Shown here: positions 56,901-64,000 of the stretch, piece after piece
Numbering within the stretch: the stretch's first letter is position 1
Layout: each line of letters begins with the position of its first letter
Source: MPNP01 sp965215545
GTDB lineage: Bacteria > Pseudomonadota > Alphaproteobacteria > Rhodobacterales > Rhodobacteraceae
Reading direction: 5' to 3'
Length of the DNA: 64,000 bases
NCBI GenBank assembly: GCA_965215545.1
Contig: OZ244066.1
Location: 186,001 to 250,000, forward strand
Position numbers and translations under genes: made by a program
Notes under the pieces: model-generated
Databases searched by the model: none
Told to the model about the DNA's origin: nothing
What the model saw: only the letters and a program-made list of their open reading frames with translations

Positions 56901-58894
56901 GTGTCGAGCACCATTGTCGGTGCATCGCTGTAATCCACCTTGTTCGCATTCCAATCGCATTCGGCCTCGTGGGCCGCAATGATTTCGGCGGTGGTTGGCA
57001 AATCGCCTGGCTTTGGAAGGTCGGCCCCGGCATAGATGATGTCCGCCGCGTACGCAGGTAATTCCCCCTTCAGCCGGGCAAGAACAGCATCGATCTGGGC
57101 TGGCGGTGCATTTTCAGGCCGATCCTTAAACCAATCATACGTCGCGGCTTGGTCTGCAAGCGCATCGACAAGTTCCATTGGCGTGTGGTTGCTACCAGAC
57201 CATTTCAGCTGTGAGAGGTTCGCACGTGCAATCTCGGCCAGTTCTTGGTCGCTTGCCCGGCTGCGCCTGTCGCACTCAAGGATTTGGTCTTCGAGATCGG
57301 CTTTCCGTCTCTGTGTCTCTTCGATGTCCAGCCCCTGAACCTCCCGCGTGAGTGTGGTCATCGCATTCTGGAGCTGCCGTGAGCTCTCTCGGTCGGTTCC
57401 TGTTGAGGCAATGACGAGCGATCGAAGCGATTCAGGAACCTTTTCACGCACGGCGGCGATAGCCTCGGGGGTCCGGGCGGTGACGAGAACGCGTTTTCCC
57501 AAGGCCATCTGATGGCTGATGATGTTGGCAATGGAGTGCGATTTGCCTGTGCCGGGCGGTCCCGAAACCACCACGGTGTGAAGGTCGGGGCGGTCGATCA
57601 TATCCGAGATCCTGCCCTGTTCCTCATTGAATGGCAATGGGAAGAAGTGCACCCTGTGCCCCTCGGCATCGTCACCGGAAGAGGAGGCCGCCATCCCGGA
57701 AATCGAGGTTGGCTCCCAGCTCTTTGCTGTGGCACCGCCGAGCACAGAACTGTCAAGACCGAAAGCTGAGACATCGCCTGCGGGCGTTTCGGGCAGCGTT
57801 GCTGCATAGCCGCGGATGGATGCGGGGAGATCGGCTGTGTCATCTTTGATCCGTCTGCGCAATGTGTCAAGATCCTCGACCCGCGCCTCTCTTGAGCGCG
57901 GGCGTCCGAAGAGTGCCCAACTCGAAGCAATGCGGAGATCCTTGCCCGGAACCTCAAGGGTATCTCCAGCCTCAAGCATATCACGGTTGACATGGACTGC
58001 GTGGCTGGCAAGTTTGCTTGCCGCGATGGCGAGCAACGGCTCCCAGACGAACGTGAAGGGCGAAAATTCAATCTCACCCCGCTGAAGCTTGGCTAGGCCC
58101 TCCCGAAGTTCGTGCTCCAGTGCCGGAGCGCCATCAACATCAATCTCGAGATAGGGCTTCAGCGAGAGACGCGGGGCAAGATCACGGGGTCGGATCGCAA
58201 TGGCCCCGTCATCCTCAATCTCGATGTCCACCAGAAGTTCGATGAGCGGCATGTCAATCCGTTTTTGGCTGACCTTCCAGCGACCAACCCCAACCCCCCA
58301 GACGAGTTCCGGAGGTGTTCCCTCGGGCACATGGATTGCCGAGTGGATCTTGAAGAGGTCATTGTAGAGGGCAATCGCCTGCTGCACGGGTTTTTCTTGT
58401 GCCGCCCACGCAGCCCAGTTGCCGCCAATATAGACGCCAAAGTCGCGCTGTAGCTCCGGGTCGTTTTCTGCATGCAGAACGGCCCTGACACGATCTTCAT
58501 CTTCGGAGCTGTCCACATCGATCGGATGGATATCTTCATCTCGGACACGACCGGTCTCCTTGAGATTATCCGCTTCCTCGCGGGTGATCTCGATTGAGAT
58601 CGCTGGCTTGAGTTGCGGCTGTACGTCTGGATTTGAGATCGATGCGAATTGTGCGACACGTCCAGGCGGTAGAGGCGGTCGTGACACACGCTGGCGTTTG
58701 AGACGGAGCCATGCACCGTCTTCGCAGTTGAGTTGAACGCCCGGAAGGTCACGAATAACGGATTCATGGAACACACCAAACCCGGTCTTCTCCATCTCCA
58801 TCTGCACTGTGGAGCGCGCATTCAGAACACCGCGCGCGAATTCCAGAAGACCCACGAGCTTCTTTCGATCTTCGTTGTTTTCCGTGCCAGTCAT
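53966..58894 (-). CDS. SF1 helicase with Vsr/MTES_1575-like nuclease domain and a C-terminal RpoD-like sigma-70 region 3.2-4 module
   Basis: 1642 residues, one uninterrupted frame. Order: N-terminal region of unknown fold (1 to ~400); Walker A GPPGTGKS at 445-452; a long insert; Walker B with D1113-E1114 (VILDEASQSD), then the GDEEQVSPS motif and the SF1 C-terminal RecA lobe (DARTMQGQERSIVFLS, INVAMSRARDRLYLVRS); then a Vsr/DUF559-like nuclease domain near 1390-1500 (FWIDLVV, LAIELDGDRFHG, ERAGWVFWRVF). The last ~97 residues (from about 1546) read like the housekeeping sigma factor: LGDFIED (sigma finger), LTPREERVLRLRFGIG (region 4.1), TLEEVGREFQVTRERIRQIE and KALRKL (region 4.2). Helicase-nuclease proteins of this type are typical of defence islands; the sigma module suggests contact with RNA polymerase or -35 DNA, which is inference. 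ATG 58894 has only a weak ribosome site. Confidence 0.85.
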   Translation of the reverse strand: MTGTENNEDRKKLVGLLEFARGVLNARSTVQMEMEKTGFGVFHESVIRDLPGVQLNCEDGAWLRLKRQRVSRPPLPPGRVAQFASISNPDVQPQLKPAISIEITREEADNLKETGRVRDEDIHPIDVDSSEDEDRVRAVLHAENDPELQRDFGVYIGGNWAAWAAQEKPVQQAIALYNDLFKIHSAIHVPEGTPPELVWGVGVGRWKVSQKRIDMPLIELLVDIEIEDDGAIAIRPRDLAPRLSLKPYLEIDVDGAPALEHELREGLAKLQRGEIEFSPFTFVWEPLLAIAASKLASHAVHVNRDMLEAGDTLEVPGKDLRIASSWALFGRPRSREARVEDLDTLRRRIKDDTADLPASIRGYAATLPETPAGDVSAFGLDSSVLGGATAKSWEPTSISGMAASSSGDDAEGHRVHFFPLPFNEEQGRISDMIDRPDLHTVVVSGPPGTGKSHSIANIISHQMALGKRVLVTARTPEAIAAVREKVPESLRSLVIASTGTDRESSRQLQNAMTTLTREVQGLDIEETQRRKADLEDQILECDRRSRASDQELAEIARANLSQLKWSGSNHTPMELVDALADQAATYDWFKDRPENAPPAQIDAVLARLKGELPAYAADIIYAGADLPKPGDLPTTAEIIAAHEAECDWNANKVDYSDAPTMVLDTVDDEDRARRALLEIDVLSAFIGEADAAMQALTRYALQDGAPSGRGALEAVQAFIGALKGLDAIAAVRFDIAECDPQKFRQAVQRGMAGQKPAGFSLFNGALKSAVGSVRVQDKIPSGRGDWETVLAALRLEETRHEIADALHPLVSEGLVSEAPEHPWDLAAHLRSRQSEIAGALAITGRIKPVLDELRRLFPLGLDIDAIAVTLDFAAAAFAIRGNLLHDHLIPDAVTQLREIAGSRTLPVLADLRTLADAIGKSDTDGSAIVTARKELTQELNRLAQRAPHLADLGRDLDALVAAGAPEWAAQLRKTPEAAAGLIPNTWRDAWIWAQMKVRIDRIIALGNGDNHRRNKSDAMARRRQLFEELIRTRTLLGLKGRMTKPIAQAMQAFTDAVSKIGTGRGKRAPRFIRAARDAAKQASLAAPIWIMPEYKIPEQLPAELGDFDLVILDEASQSDVTALAALARGKKILVVGDEEQVSPSVVGIPEQKINALRAQFLDGLPNASLIDQNASIFEITKRMHPNAHVMLREHFRCVAPIIQFSTRYYDNALVPLRVPKASERFDPPLLDVFIPGAVRTGMTNASEARWIVEEIAQLIKDPDHAGHDIGVISLIGKQQAEEIGRMLVDDMRVGPEEIKRRRIICGDARTMQGQERSIVFLSMVATPGDVRAQTTRGDQQRINVAMSRARDRLYLVRSVSRENLKPTDIKAAILDHFVDPMRGGRVITGKESGALLDRCQSNFEREVLQKILDANYRVRSQVAAGGFWIDLVVEGAEDRRLAIELDGDRFHGPDVWDQDMARQSALERAGWVFWRVFGSQWRRDPDYWWRDLVGTLDQLEIKPIGAVALDERFAETIHVNPVDLTPQSEATTDTEGDDRSSDLEDSQLGDFIEDKQAMLPLESAIQSSLKETTCRVLATLTPREERVLRLRFGIGVPSENTLEEVGREFQVTRERIRQIEAKALRKLKNPSRGRNLRTYLEE

Positions 58895-59181
58895 TGGCTC
58901 ACCGCTACCACCAAAGAGAATCTGCCCACAATCAGAACGGCCCGAGGGTTTCCGGCAAGGACCATCCCCATGCTCATATATCTCTTGCCACGCCTTTGTT
59001 CGAGACGGAGTTGATAACGATCAGGATCTGGCTGTTGTGCTGGATCGCCAAATAAGCCAGATCCGACACAAATCCCCGCTTGCCACAATGCCGCCGCGCC
59101 CGGTAATCGTGCCTGCTCTCTGGTCTCGGTTTTGGCCCTCGGAACCCCCTGATTTGACTTCATCCCTGCTCTCCCAGATGT

Positions 59182-59205
59182 GTCCGATAATGGCCTTAAT
59201 CGGAC
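59182..59205. repeat. Candidate recombination core site upstream of the tyrosine recombinase relic
   Basis: GTCCGAT (59182-59188) and ATCGGAC (59199-59205) are perfect inverted arms around a 10-base centre (AATGGCCTTA), 17 bases before the recombinase start codon. Short inverted arms with a central spacer are the form of tyrosine-recombinase core sites. Confidence 0.45.
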
Positions 59206-59222
59206 TGTTCCGGAGACCGCTG

Positions 59223-59930
59223 ATGACCGATCCCAAGACCGCCCACACCACGCCCGCCCCCGAGTCCCTGCCACCTGCCACCCCCGATGCCATCATCGTC
59301 CGGGCGACAGACGCCAGCCTTGCTGCCAACACGCACCGCTCCTATCGGACCGCTTGGTGACTCTGGCAGGCGTGGGCGCGTGCACAGACGGACGCTGATC
59401 CCGACGCAGGCCGCGGCGCTCACCCGTGAGGCTGTCAGCCGCATCCGAGGCCATCTGATGGCGCCCCGGCCTCATCCTACCACGATCCGCACACGCCTTG
59501 CCGCCCGGGACATGGCACTGATTGCCCTGATGGCTTGCGCCGGTCTGCGTTGCTCGGAAGCGGCCGCGCTCACCTGGGACGCGATTGCCAACGAACCCGA
59601 TGGCAGCGGTCGGGTGACGGTGGTGCGCTCGAAGACCGATCCGACCGGCAAGGGGCCGTGGTGGCGATCACCGAGCAGGTCATGGCGGATCTCGCCCACT
59701 GGGCAACTCTCCAAGGCGCTGGGCGCACAGGATCGGTGTTCGGGATGTCGGATCGTCACATTGCCCGGCGGCTGGCCGCCGTCTCGCAGGCCGCCGGTCT
59801 CGGCGATGGCTTCACTGGCCATTCGGGTCGCGTCGGCATGGCCCAGACGATGACGGCAAGCGGGGCGCCCGTGGCCGTGGTGGCCCGCACCCTGCGCCTG
59901 GCATCGATGGGGTCGTCTTGGCCACCCTGG
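59223..59930 (+). pseudogene. Tyrosine recombinase (phage-type integrase), broken and truncated
   Basis: ATG 59223 opens a reading with SLAANTHRSYRTAW, the usual core-binding domain start, which meets a stop at once; LWQAWARAQTDADPDAGRG continues past it. Further pieces in other frames are MALIALMACAGLRCSEAAALTWDAI (catalytic Arg I region), RHIARRLAAVSQAAGL and GHSGRVGMAQTMTASGAP (H-x-x-R box). The final segment with the catalytic Tyr is missing: similarity stops near 59905. It was probably the integrase of the island. Confidence 0.75.
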
Positions 59931-60258
59931 CCCGGCGCACGACCTCGAGGCGGGCCGGGTCACCCATCACGATGGCGATGTCGGGGGCCTCCTGGTGCCG
60001 CCAGCCGGCCAGCCAGACCCCGTCATGGCCGACGTCATGGGTCCGCAGGATCCGGTCCGGTGTCGGGTCCCGGGCCTTGCGGATCCTGGCCATCAGGCCC
60101 GGCGCGTCGCCGGCCCCCGGCGTGTGGATACGGATCGTGTCGGGAGAGTTGGGACTGCTGATCCCGACACCCCGGCTCCTGGTGCTGACCTCGACAGCGA
60201 CAGACAGGACCCGGGCCGTGGTCCCGGACGGCGTGACATCATTGATGGTCTGTGGCAT
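59812..60258 (-). CDS. Hypothetical protein fragment
   Basis: From ATG 60258 (AGGCGAGG upstream) the minus strand encodes MPQTINDVTPSGTTARVLSV and later DAPGLMARIRKARDPTPDRILRTHDVGHDGVWLAGW and PDIAIVMGDPARLEVVRRARVAK, which has a protein-like composition down to about 59920; beyond that the reading merely runs antisense to the recombinase relic. I do not recognise it. It may be a truncated gene joined to the recombinase relic by a deletion. Confidence 0.3.
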   Translation of the reverse strand: MPQTINDVTPSGTTARVLSVAVEVSTRSRGVGISSPNSPDTIRIHTPGAGDAPGLMARIRKARDPTPDRILRTHDVGHDGVWLAGWRHQEAPDIAIVMGDPARLEVVRRARVAKTTPSMPGAGCGPPRPRAPRLPSSSGPCRRDPNGQ

Positions 60259-60389
60259 GGTGCCTCGCCTTGCATGCTCCTGGCACGGCCATGGAACACG
60301 AGTGTCACCAGTGTCCGTGGCGGTGCCGGGGTGGAGGGAACGGTGTTCGCGAAGGACTCCGCCGAAGCCGACTCCGGAAAGGATCATGG

Positions 60390-60957
60390 TATCTTCGTCG
60401 AAGCGGCAAAGTCCGGATACGCGCGCCCTCTGGAATCACAAGTCGGCCCGCCAGACCACCATGCGGACGGGGCCGGACACGTTCCTCATTGCCAGGCCAG
60501 GCAAGGCCAGTCACGCCCATCACCTCTGGCAGAAGCGGGGGCATCTGCTGCTGGCCAATCGCCTGTGGTTGAACCTGACCCGAACCCCGGCGGTTTACTC
60601 GGACACGCCGATCCTGGGCTCGGCCTTCGTGCCGGCCACACCGTTTGCCGATGATCCCGTACCGGTCAGTAAGGCCTGGTGTGCGTGGCTGAACTCCACG
60701 ATCGGGATCCTTGCCGTCCTCAATATCCGCCAGAAGAAACTGACCTACCCGAGCTTCTCCCTCGATGGCCTGCGCTCCCTGCCAGTGCCGCGCCCGGCCA
60801 CCTGCGACATCGCGTAGCTGGCGGCGGCCTATGACCAGCATGCGGAGTCCATCCTGCAGACACTGCCCGCCATCGATACTGATCCCGTCCGTCAGGCCCT
60901 GGACGCGGCTATCCTGGCGGCCGTACCCGACCTGCCCGCCGAGGCGCTGGACGGCTG
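60390..60957 (+). pseudogene. C-terminal remnant of an N-6 adenine DNA methyltransferase
   Basis: The plus strand reads TFLIARPGKASHAHHLWQKRGHLLLANRLWLN and KAWCAWLNSTIGILAVLNIRQKKLTYPSFSLDGLRSLPVPRP, the C-terminal target-recognition-side block of type I/IIG-like class I SAM-dependent DNA methylases. A stop (TAG at 60816) follows, yet the frame continues as LAAAYDQHAESILQTLPAIDTDPVRQALDAAILAAVPDLPAEALDG, clearly the rest of the same protein. The catalytic N-PP-Y part is absent, so only the tail of a restriction-modification gene survives. Confidence 0.55.
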
Positions 60958-61501
60958 ACGCCAGGCGATTGCGCTCAAGCCCAGCGTGAACGCCCGGAAG
61001 CTGCCCGGTAAACGACCGCCCTATGTCCCCAACCTTCACCCGAGATTGTGCCCGGGCTCAGAGATTCTCTTTTCCCGATGAAGCTGAGTAGGCCCGGCGA
61101 CGCGTCCCCAAGCGGATCGGGCTGGGTAGTGTCCTCGCGACGTGGATTGGCTGATGGCGCACCCCGGATGGGTCGTGAAGGTGTATCGGGCGAATTGACA
61201 GGGCAAGGGGCGATCCCCAGAGGCGGCAGCGTAGGAGGGACACGGAATGGCAAAGAGAACGAGGTCACATCCACCGAGGAGATGCTGGCGGCTTTCATCG
61301 CCGTGGCCAATGGCGTGCTGCGGGATGTCTACCATGCGGGCCAGACCTCCGGTCATGCAACGGTGAGGTCGGCAGCAAAAACGGCAGGAGACCGCCCTGT
61401 AGACTCTGCATCGGAATGCAGCGGCCGTAGGGTTTCTGGCTGATCTTGCCGAAGGCGCGGTGGCGGGGAGGAAGCGGGCGCGGTCAGCGAAGGATTGAAA
61501 A
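60958..61501. other. Leader region of the reverse transcriptase gene: decayed ORFs and possible RNA structure
   Basis: No intact gene. GTAGGAGGGACACGGA before ATG 61248 is a strong ribosome site, but that reading is unconvincing and short; one frame over, the same DNA reads ENEVTSTEEMLAAFIAVANGVLRDVYHAGQT, more protein-like, suggesting a small frameshifted gene. Nearer the RT, CTGCAT-CGGA-ATGCAG (61406-61421) is a perfect hairpin within a larger partly paired region. RT systems often use a non-coding RNA next to the gene, so this is a candidate site. Confidence 0.4.
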
Positions 61502-64000
61502 ATGGTTCAAGAGGAACTCCAACCGTACCTTGACGTGTTGCGTGAGGAACATGTCCTCATTCAGGCCTGGAAGAAGACGGCATCCTACATTCGTTACCAC
61601 AACTGGTACTCGGATACGCTTGGCCTTGACCAGGCCACCGCAGATCTTCCGACCTTCATCGGCAGGATCCGTGCAAGGCTGCAATCGAGCGACCCTTGGC
61701 AGACCGAACCCTTGCGGATTGTGCTGGCGCCCAAAAGCCAATCGTGGCGTGTACACAATGACGATTGGAAGCCCGTCAACAGGCAAGGATCTGTGCCGGT
61801 TCCGCTACGACCGCTGGCGTATGTCGGTCTGGCCGACCAGGTGGTCGCAACAGCACTCATGCTGTGCTTGGCCAACCGTGTCGAGACGCGCCAAAAGGAT
61901 CCCCGTCGGCGACTCGGAAAGCCGCAAATGGAGGACAGGCACGACGTGGAACCTGTCGTGTCCTTCGGGAACCGCCTCTTTTGCGATGAAAAGGACGGGA
62001 AACTCTTTCACCGATGGGGTTCGGCCAAACTGTACCGTGCCTACTATCAAGACCACCAATCGTTCATCTCCCGCCCCGAAGAGGCTGCCGAACGGCTCAC
62101 CCCGGACAGGAAACAGCATCTGCATGTCATCCATGCCGACCTTCGCCAGTTCTATGACCGTGTCCGTCCCGCGGCCTTGCACAGGGCCATCGAGAGCATC
62201 CTTTGTGACGGGGACCCGGCGTTCGTTTCCTTGGCCAAATCGGTCCTGAATTGGGAATGGGACGAACAAGACAAGACCGATATCGAGATGTACATGCGGC
62301 AGTCAGGCATCACGGAGTTCAGGCACATCGCCCTGCCACAAGGTCTTGTGGCGTCAGGATTCTTTGCCAATGTCATGCTCTTGGATCTCGACGATGCGCT
62401 GTGTGAGGCACTTGATACTGAGATTGCTCCCGGATTGGAGTTGGTCGATGGCTGCCGGTACGTCGATGACTTCCGCATTCTGGTCGAGGCAGACCCAATG
62501 CATGACATCCCGGATGATGAAATTCAGGACAAGGTCACGGGATGGCTTGGTGATCTGTTGCAAAAGACGGCTGACGGCCTTGAGTTGTCCGAAGACAAAA
62601 CCCAGATTGCCTCACTGGGCGGAGGCGGGCGGCCGCTGGTCCTCCAAAGCGCCAAAATGAAACGCATCCAGCACGCGATCTCCGGCGGGTTCGATGCCCT
62701 TGGTGGCAAGGATATCCTCGATTCAATCCAGGGCCTGATGCAATCCCAGGAGATGGCTGCCAACCCGGACGAGGAACGCTGGAAATTTTCGCCACTCCCG
62801 GATGTGCGCGATGCGACTGCTGCCCGATTTGGCGCTGTTCGGTTTCGGACCACATTCCGATCCGTCCGACCGTTGCTTGGGGAACACTCGTCCAACGAGT
62901 CTTCAACCGAGTCGTCAGCTACCGGGGATGCGGAGGCATGCAATCTCGACATCACACGACGGGACCTCGATCATGATGTCAAGGTCTTCGCATGGGGCCT
63001 CATTCGTCGCTGGATCGAGGATCCATCAAACGTCCGTCTTCTGCGCGTCGGACTCGACGTGTGGCCCGATGTAGACTTGTTGGAGGAAACCCTCACACTG
63101 CTTCGGCCGTACGCGGGCAAGGGCAGGAGAGGCCCCAAAAACCGAGTTGCCTGGTATTGCCTTGCCGAGATCTTTCGGGCGGGCGCCACGGAGACTGGGT
63201 TTGTCCAAGATGAGGAATCTCTCCCGTCAGGGATTGACCTTTCGGCCTATCGCCAGAGACTCCAGGAGGAGGCGGAGCACTTGGTGGCGTTGGATTCTCG
63301 CAGAATTCCCTGGTATCTGAAACAGCAGGCGTTGCTCTTTCTTGCCACCTGCGCCCCCACAGTAGAATCAATCTCCTGCATTAGACCGGGACCGGAAAAC
63401 CGGCACTACCACGAACTCATCCAGTTCTTGCGTGGCAAGAAAGTCTCCAAGGAGACCACGAGATTTGTCACGCTGGCCATTCTTGCCCGTCGCGCTTTCC
63501 TTGATGAGGATCAGGCCCGGACGCTGATACGCCCCAAAATCAGCACTGGGCAGGCGGCAGAACTGGCTCGACGGGACCCATCGTTTTTCCTTGAACTCGG
63601 GTGGAGAGGTGAGCGGGTTCCGCTGCGGATCCGTGAGGACCTGTACAGGATCCCCAAACCATCCAAAGATGGCCACCAATCCTTGGCCGCAATCGTTCTT
63701 GATGGAAAGTCTCTGGTCCTGCGGAATGAACTCTCCATACTGAGATTTGCCAAGAAATTTCTGGAGTGTTGGCAGGGGACCACACTCGAGGTGATCACGC
63801 CAAACCAGGTCATGCTGAAACTTGATGGCGGCAAGTCCGCAACGATCGAAAGCCTCGCCATCGAGCCGTCACGTACCGCTGCGTCTGGGCCCATGTACGA
63901 GGTGCCCCCATGGTGCCCGTCCGACCAGCGCTGGCGTCTCCAGCTGGGATTCCTGCTGCGGTTCATTCTTGCTCAGCATCCGGATTTTACAAGACCAGTG
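61502..64000 (+). CDS. Reverse transcriptase, defence-associated 'unknown group' (UG/Abi)-like, 5' complete, runs off the window
   Basis: ATG 61502 has AAGGA 7 bases upstream and an in-frame TGA directly before it, so the start is firm; 833 codons remain open to the window end. RT motif A is D213-L-R-Q-F-Y-D219, motif B LPQG at 278-281 followed by LVASGFFANVML, motif C YVDD at 320-323, and a K in LELSEDKTQIAS fits motif D. The N-terminal region (AWKKTASYIRYHNWYSDTLGL, PLRIVLAPKSQ, VPLRPLAYVGLADQVVATALML) and the >430-residue helical C-terminal region are not those of group II introns (no maturase/HNH), retrons or DGRs (no SQ motif). It resembles long UG/DRT RTs that protect against phages. 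Subclass cannot be assigned by eye. Confidence 0.8.
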   Translation, partial: MVQEELQPYLDVLREEHVLIQAWKKTASYIRYHNWYSDTLGLDQATADLPTFIGRIRARLQSSDPWQTEPLRIVLAPKSQSWRVHNDDWKPVNRQGSVPVPLRPLAYVGLADQVVATALMLCLANRVETRQKDPRRRLGKPQMEDRHDVEPVVSFGNRLFCDEKDGKLFHRWGSAKLYRAYYQDHQSFISRPEEAAERLTPDRKQHLHVIHADLRQFYDRVRPAALHRAIESILCDGDPAFVSLAKSVLNWEWDEQDKTDIEMYMRQSGITEFRHIALPQGLVASGFFANVMLLDLDDALCEALDTEIAPGLELVDGCRYVDDFRILVEADPMHDIPDDEIQDKVTGWLGDLLQKTADGLELSEDKTQIASLGGGGRPLVLQSAKMKRIQHAISGGFDALGGKDILDSIQGLMQSQEMAANPDEERWKFSPLPDVRDATAARFGAVRFRTTFRSVRPLLGEHSSNESSTESSATGDAEACNLDITRRDLDHDVKVFAWGLIRRWIEDPSNVRLLRVGLDVWPDVDLLEETLTLLRPYAGKGRRGPKNRVAWYCLAEIFRAGATETGFVQDEESLPSGIDLSAYRQRLQEEAEHLVALDSRRIPWYLKQQALLFLATCAPTVESISCIRPGPENRHYHELIQFLRGKKVSKETTRFVTLAILARRAFLDEDQARTLIRPKISTGQAAELARRDPSFFLELGWRGERVPLRIREDLYRIPKPSKDGHQSLAAIVLDGKSLVLRNELSILRFAKKFLECWQGTTLEVITPNQVMLKLDGGKSATIESLAIEPSRTAASGPMYEVPPWCPSDQRWRLQLGFLLRFILAQHPDFTRPV

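Noticed and set aside
61320..61480. Diversity-generating retroelement template/variable repeat in front of the RT
   Set aside because: The leader superficially recalls a C-type-lectin/FGE tail, but it is not adenine-rich at NN codons, no matching variable repeat is visible, and the RT has LPQG-LVASG rather than the SQ motif of DGR enzymes.
61240..64000. Group II intron
   Set aside because: No domain V-like hairpin with GAGC/GUUC pairing was seen and the RT lacks maturase and HNH regions.

Overview
The window looks like chromosomal DNA of a GC-rich alphaproteobacterium, most like a Rhodospirillales-type genome. The evidence is the run of alphaproteobacterial gene neighbourhoods: coaBC-dut-moeB; dapD-dapE; gshB beside rsmI; cysG-DUF2849-cysI-DUF934; a petP/petR-like MarR plus response regulator pair followed by a histone-deacetylase-like gene, xseB and ispA; and dehydrogenases, peptidases and ABC transporters typical of the group. 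I see no rRNA, tRNA or CRISPR array.

Layout. 0-2.3 kb: a frameshifted AAA ATPase and an IS66 relic. 2.6-5.3 kb: a catabolic trio (haloacid dehalogenase, alpha/beta hydrolase, L-idonate-type dehydrogenase). 5.7-9.2 kb: copy A of an AAA-ATPase/PD-(D/E)XK (DUF1703-type) gene between two oppositely oriented IS5-family relics. 9.3-15.7 kb: FAD/GcvT oxidoreductase, M3 peptidase, SH3 protein, D-2-hydroxyacid dehydrogenase. 15.9-18.1 kb: IS4 relic and DUF1703 copy B. 18.4-29.5 kb: housekeeping genes (moeB, dut, coaBC, dapE, dapD, an MFS carrier, yggT, msrA, an exonuclease) and a polar amino-acid ABC transporter. 30.3-41.8 kb: argG, NUDIX, cca, manC, a lipid-type ABC exporter, the ispA/xseB/HDAC/petR/petP operon and ilvE. 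42.0-44.0 kb: DUF1703 copy C and an IS30 relic. 44.0-51.3 kb: cobU, a phosphatase, gshB, rsmI and a tightly overlapping siroheme/sulfite-reduction operon. 51.7-53.9 kb: an IS30 element with intact ends but a broken transposase, then another IS5 relic. 53.9-64 kb: an accessory, defence-like island.

The island is the most unusual part. It holds a 1642-residue SF1 helicase with a Vsr-like nuclease domain whose last ~97 residues are almost a copy of the sigma finger and region 4 of the housekeeping sigma factor RpoD. It also holds a broken tyrosine recombinase with a candidate recombination site, the tail of a DNA methyltransferase, and, at the right edge, an intact start of a long reverse transcriptase (more than 833 residues, YVDD) resembling the defence-associated 'unknown group' enzymes rather than group II introns, retrons or DGRs. 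Elsewhere the window carries many decayed insertion sequences (IS66, IS5 x3, IS4, IS30 x3 plus a solo end) and three mosaic copies of the DUF1703-type gene. This suggests past IS expansion followed by decay.
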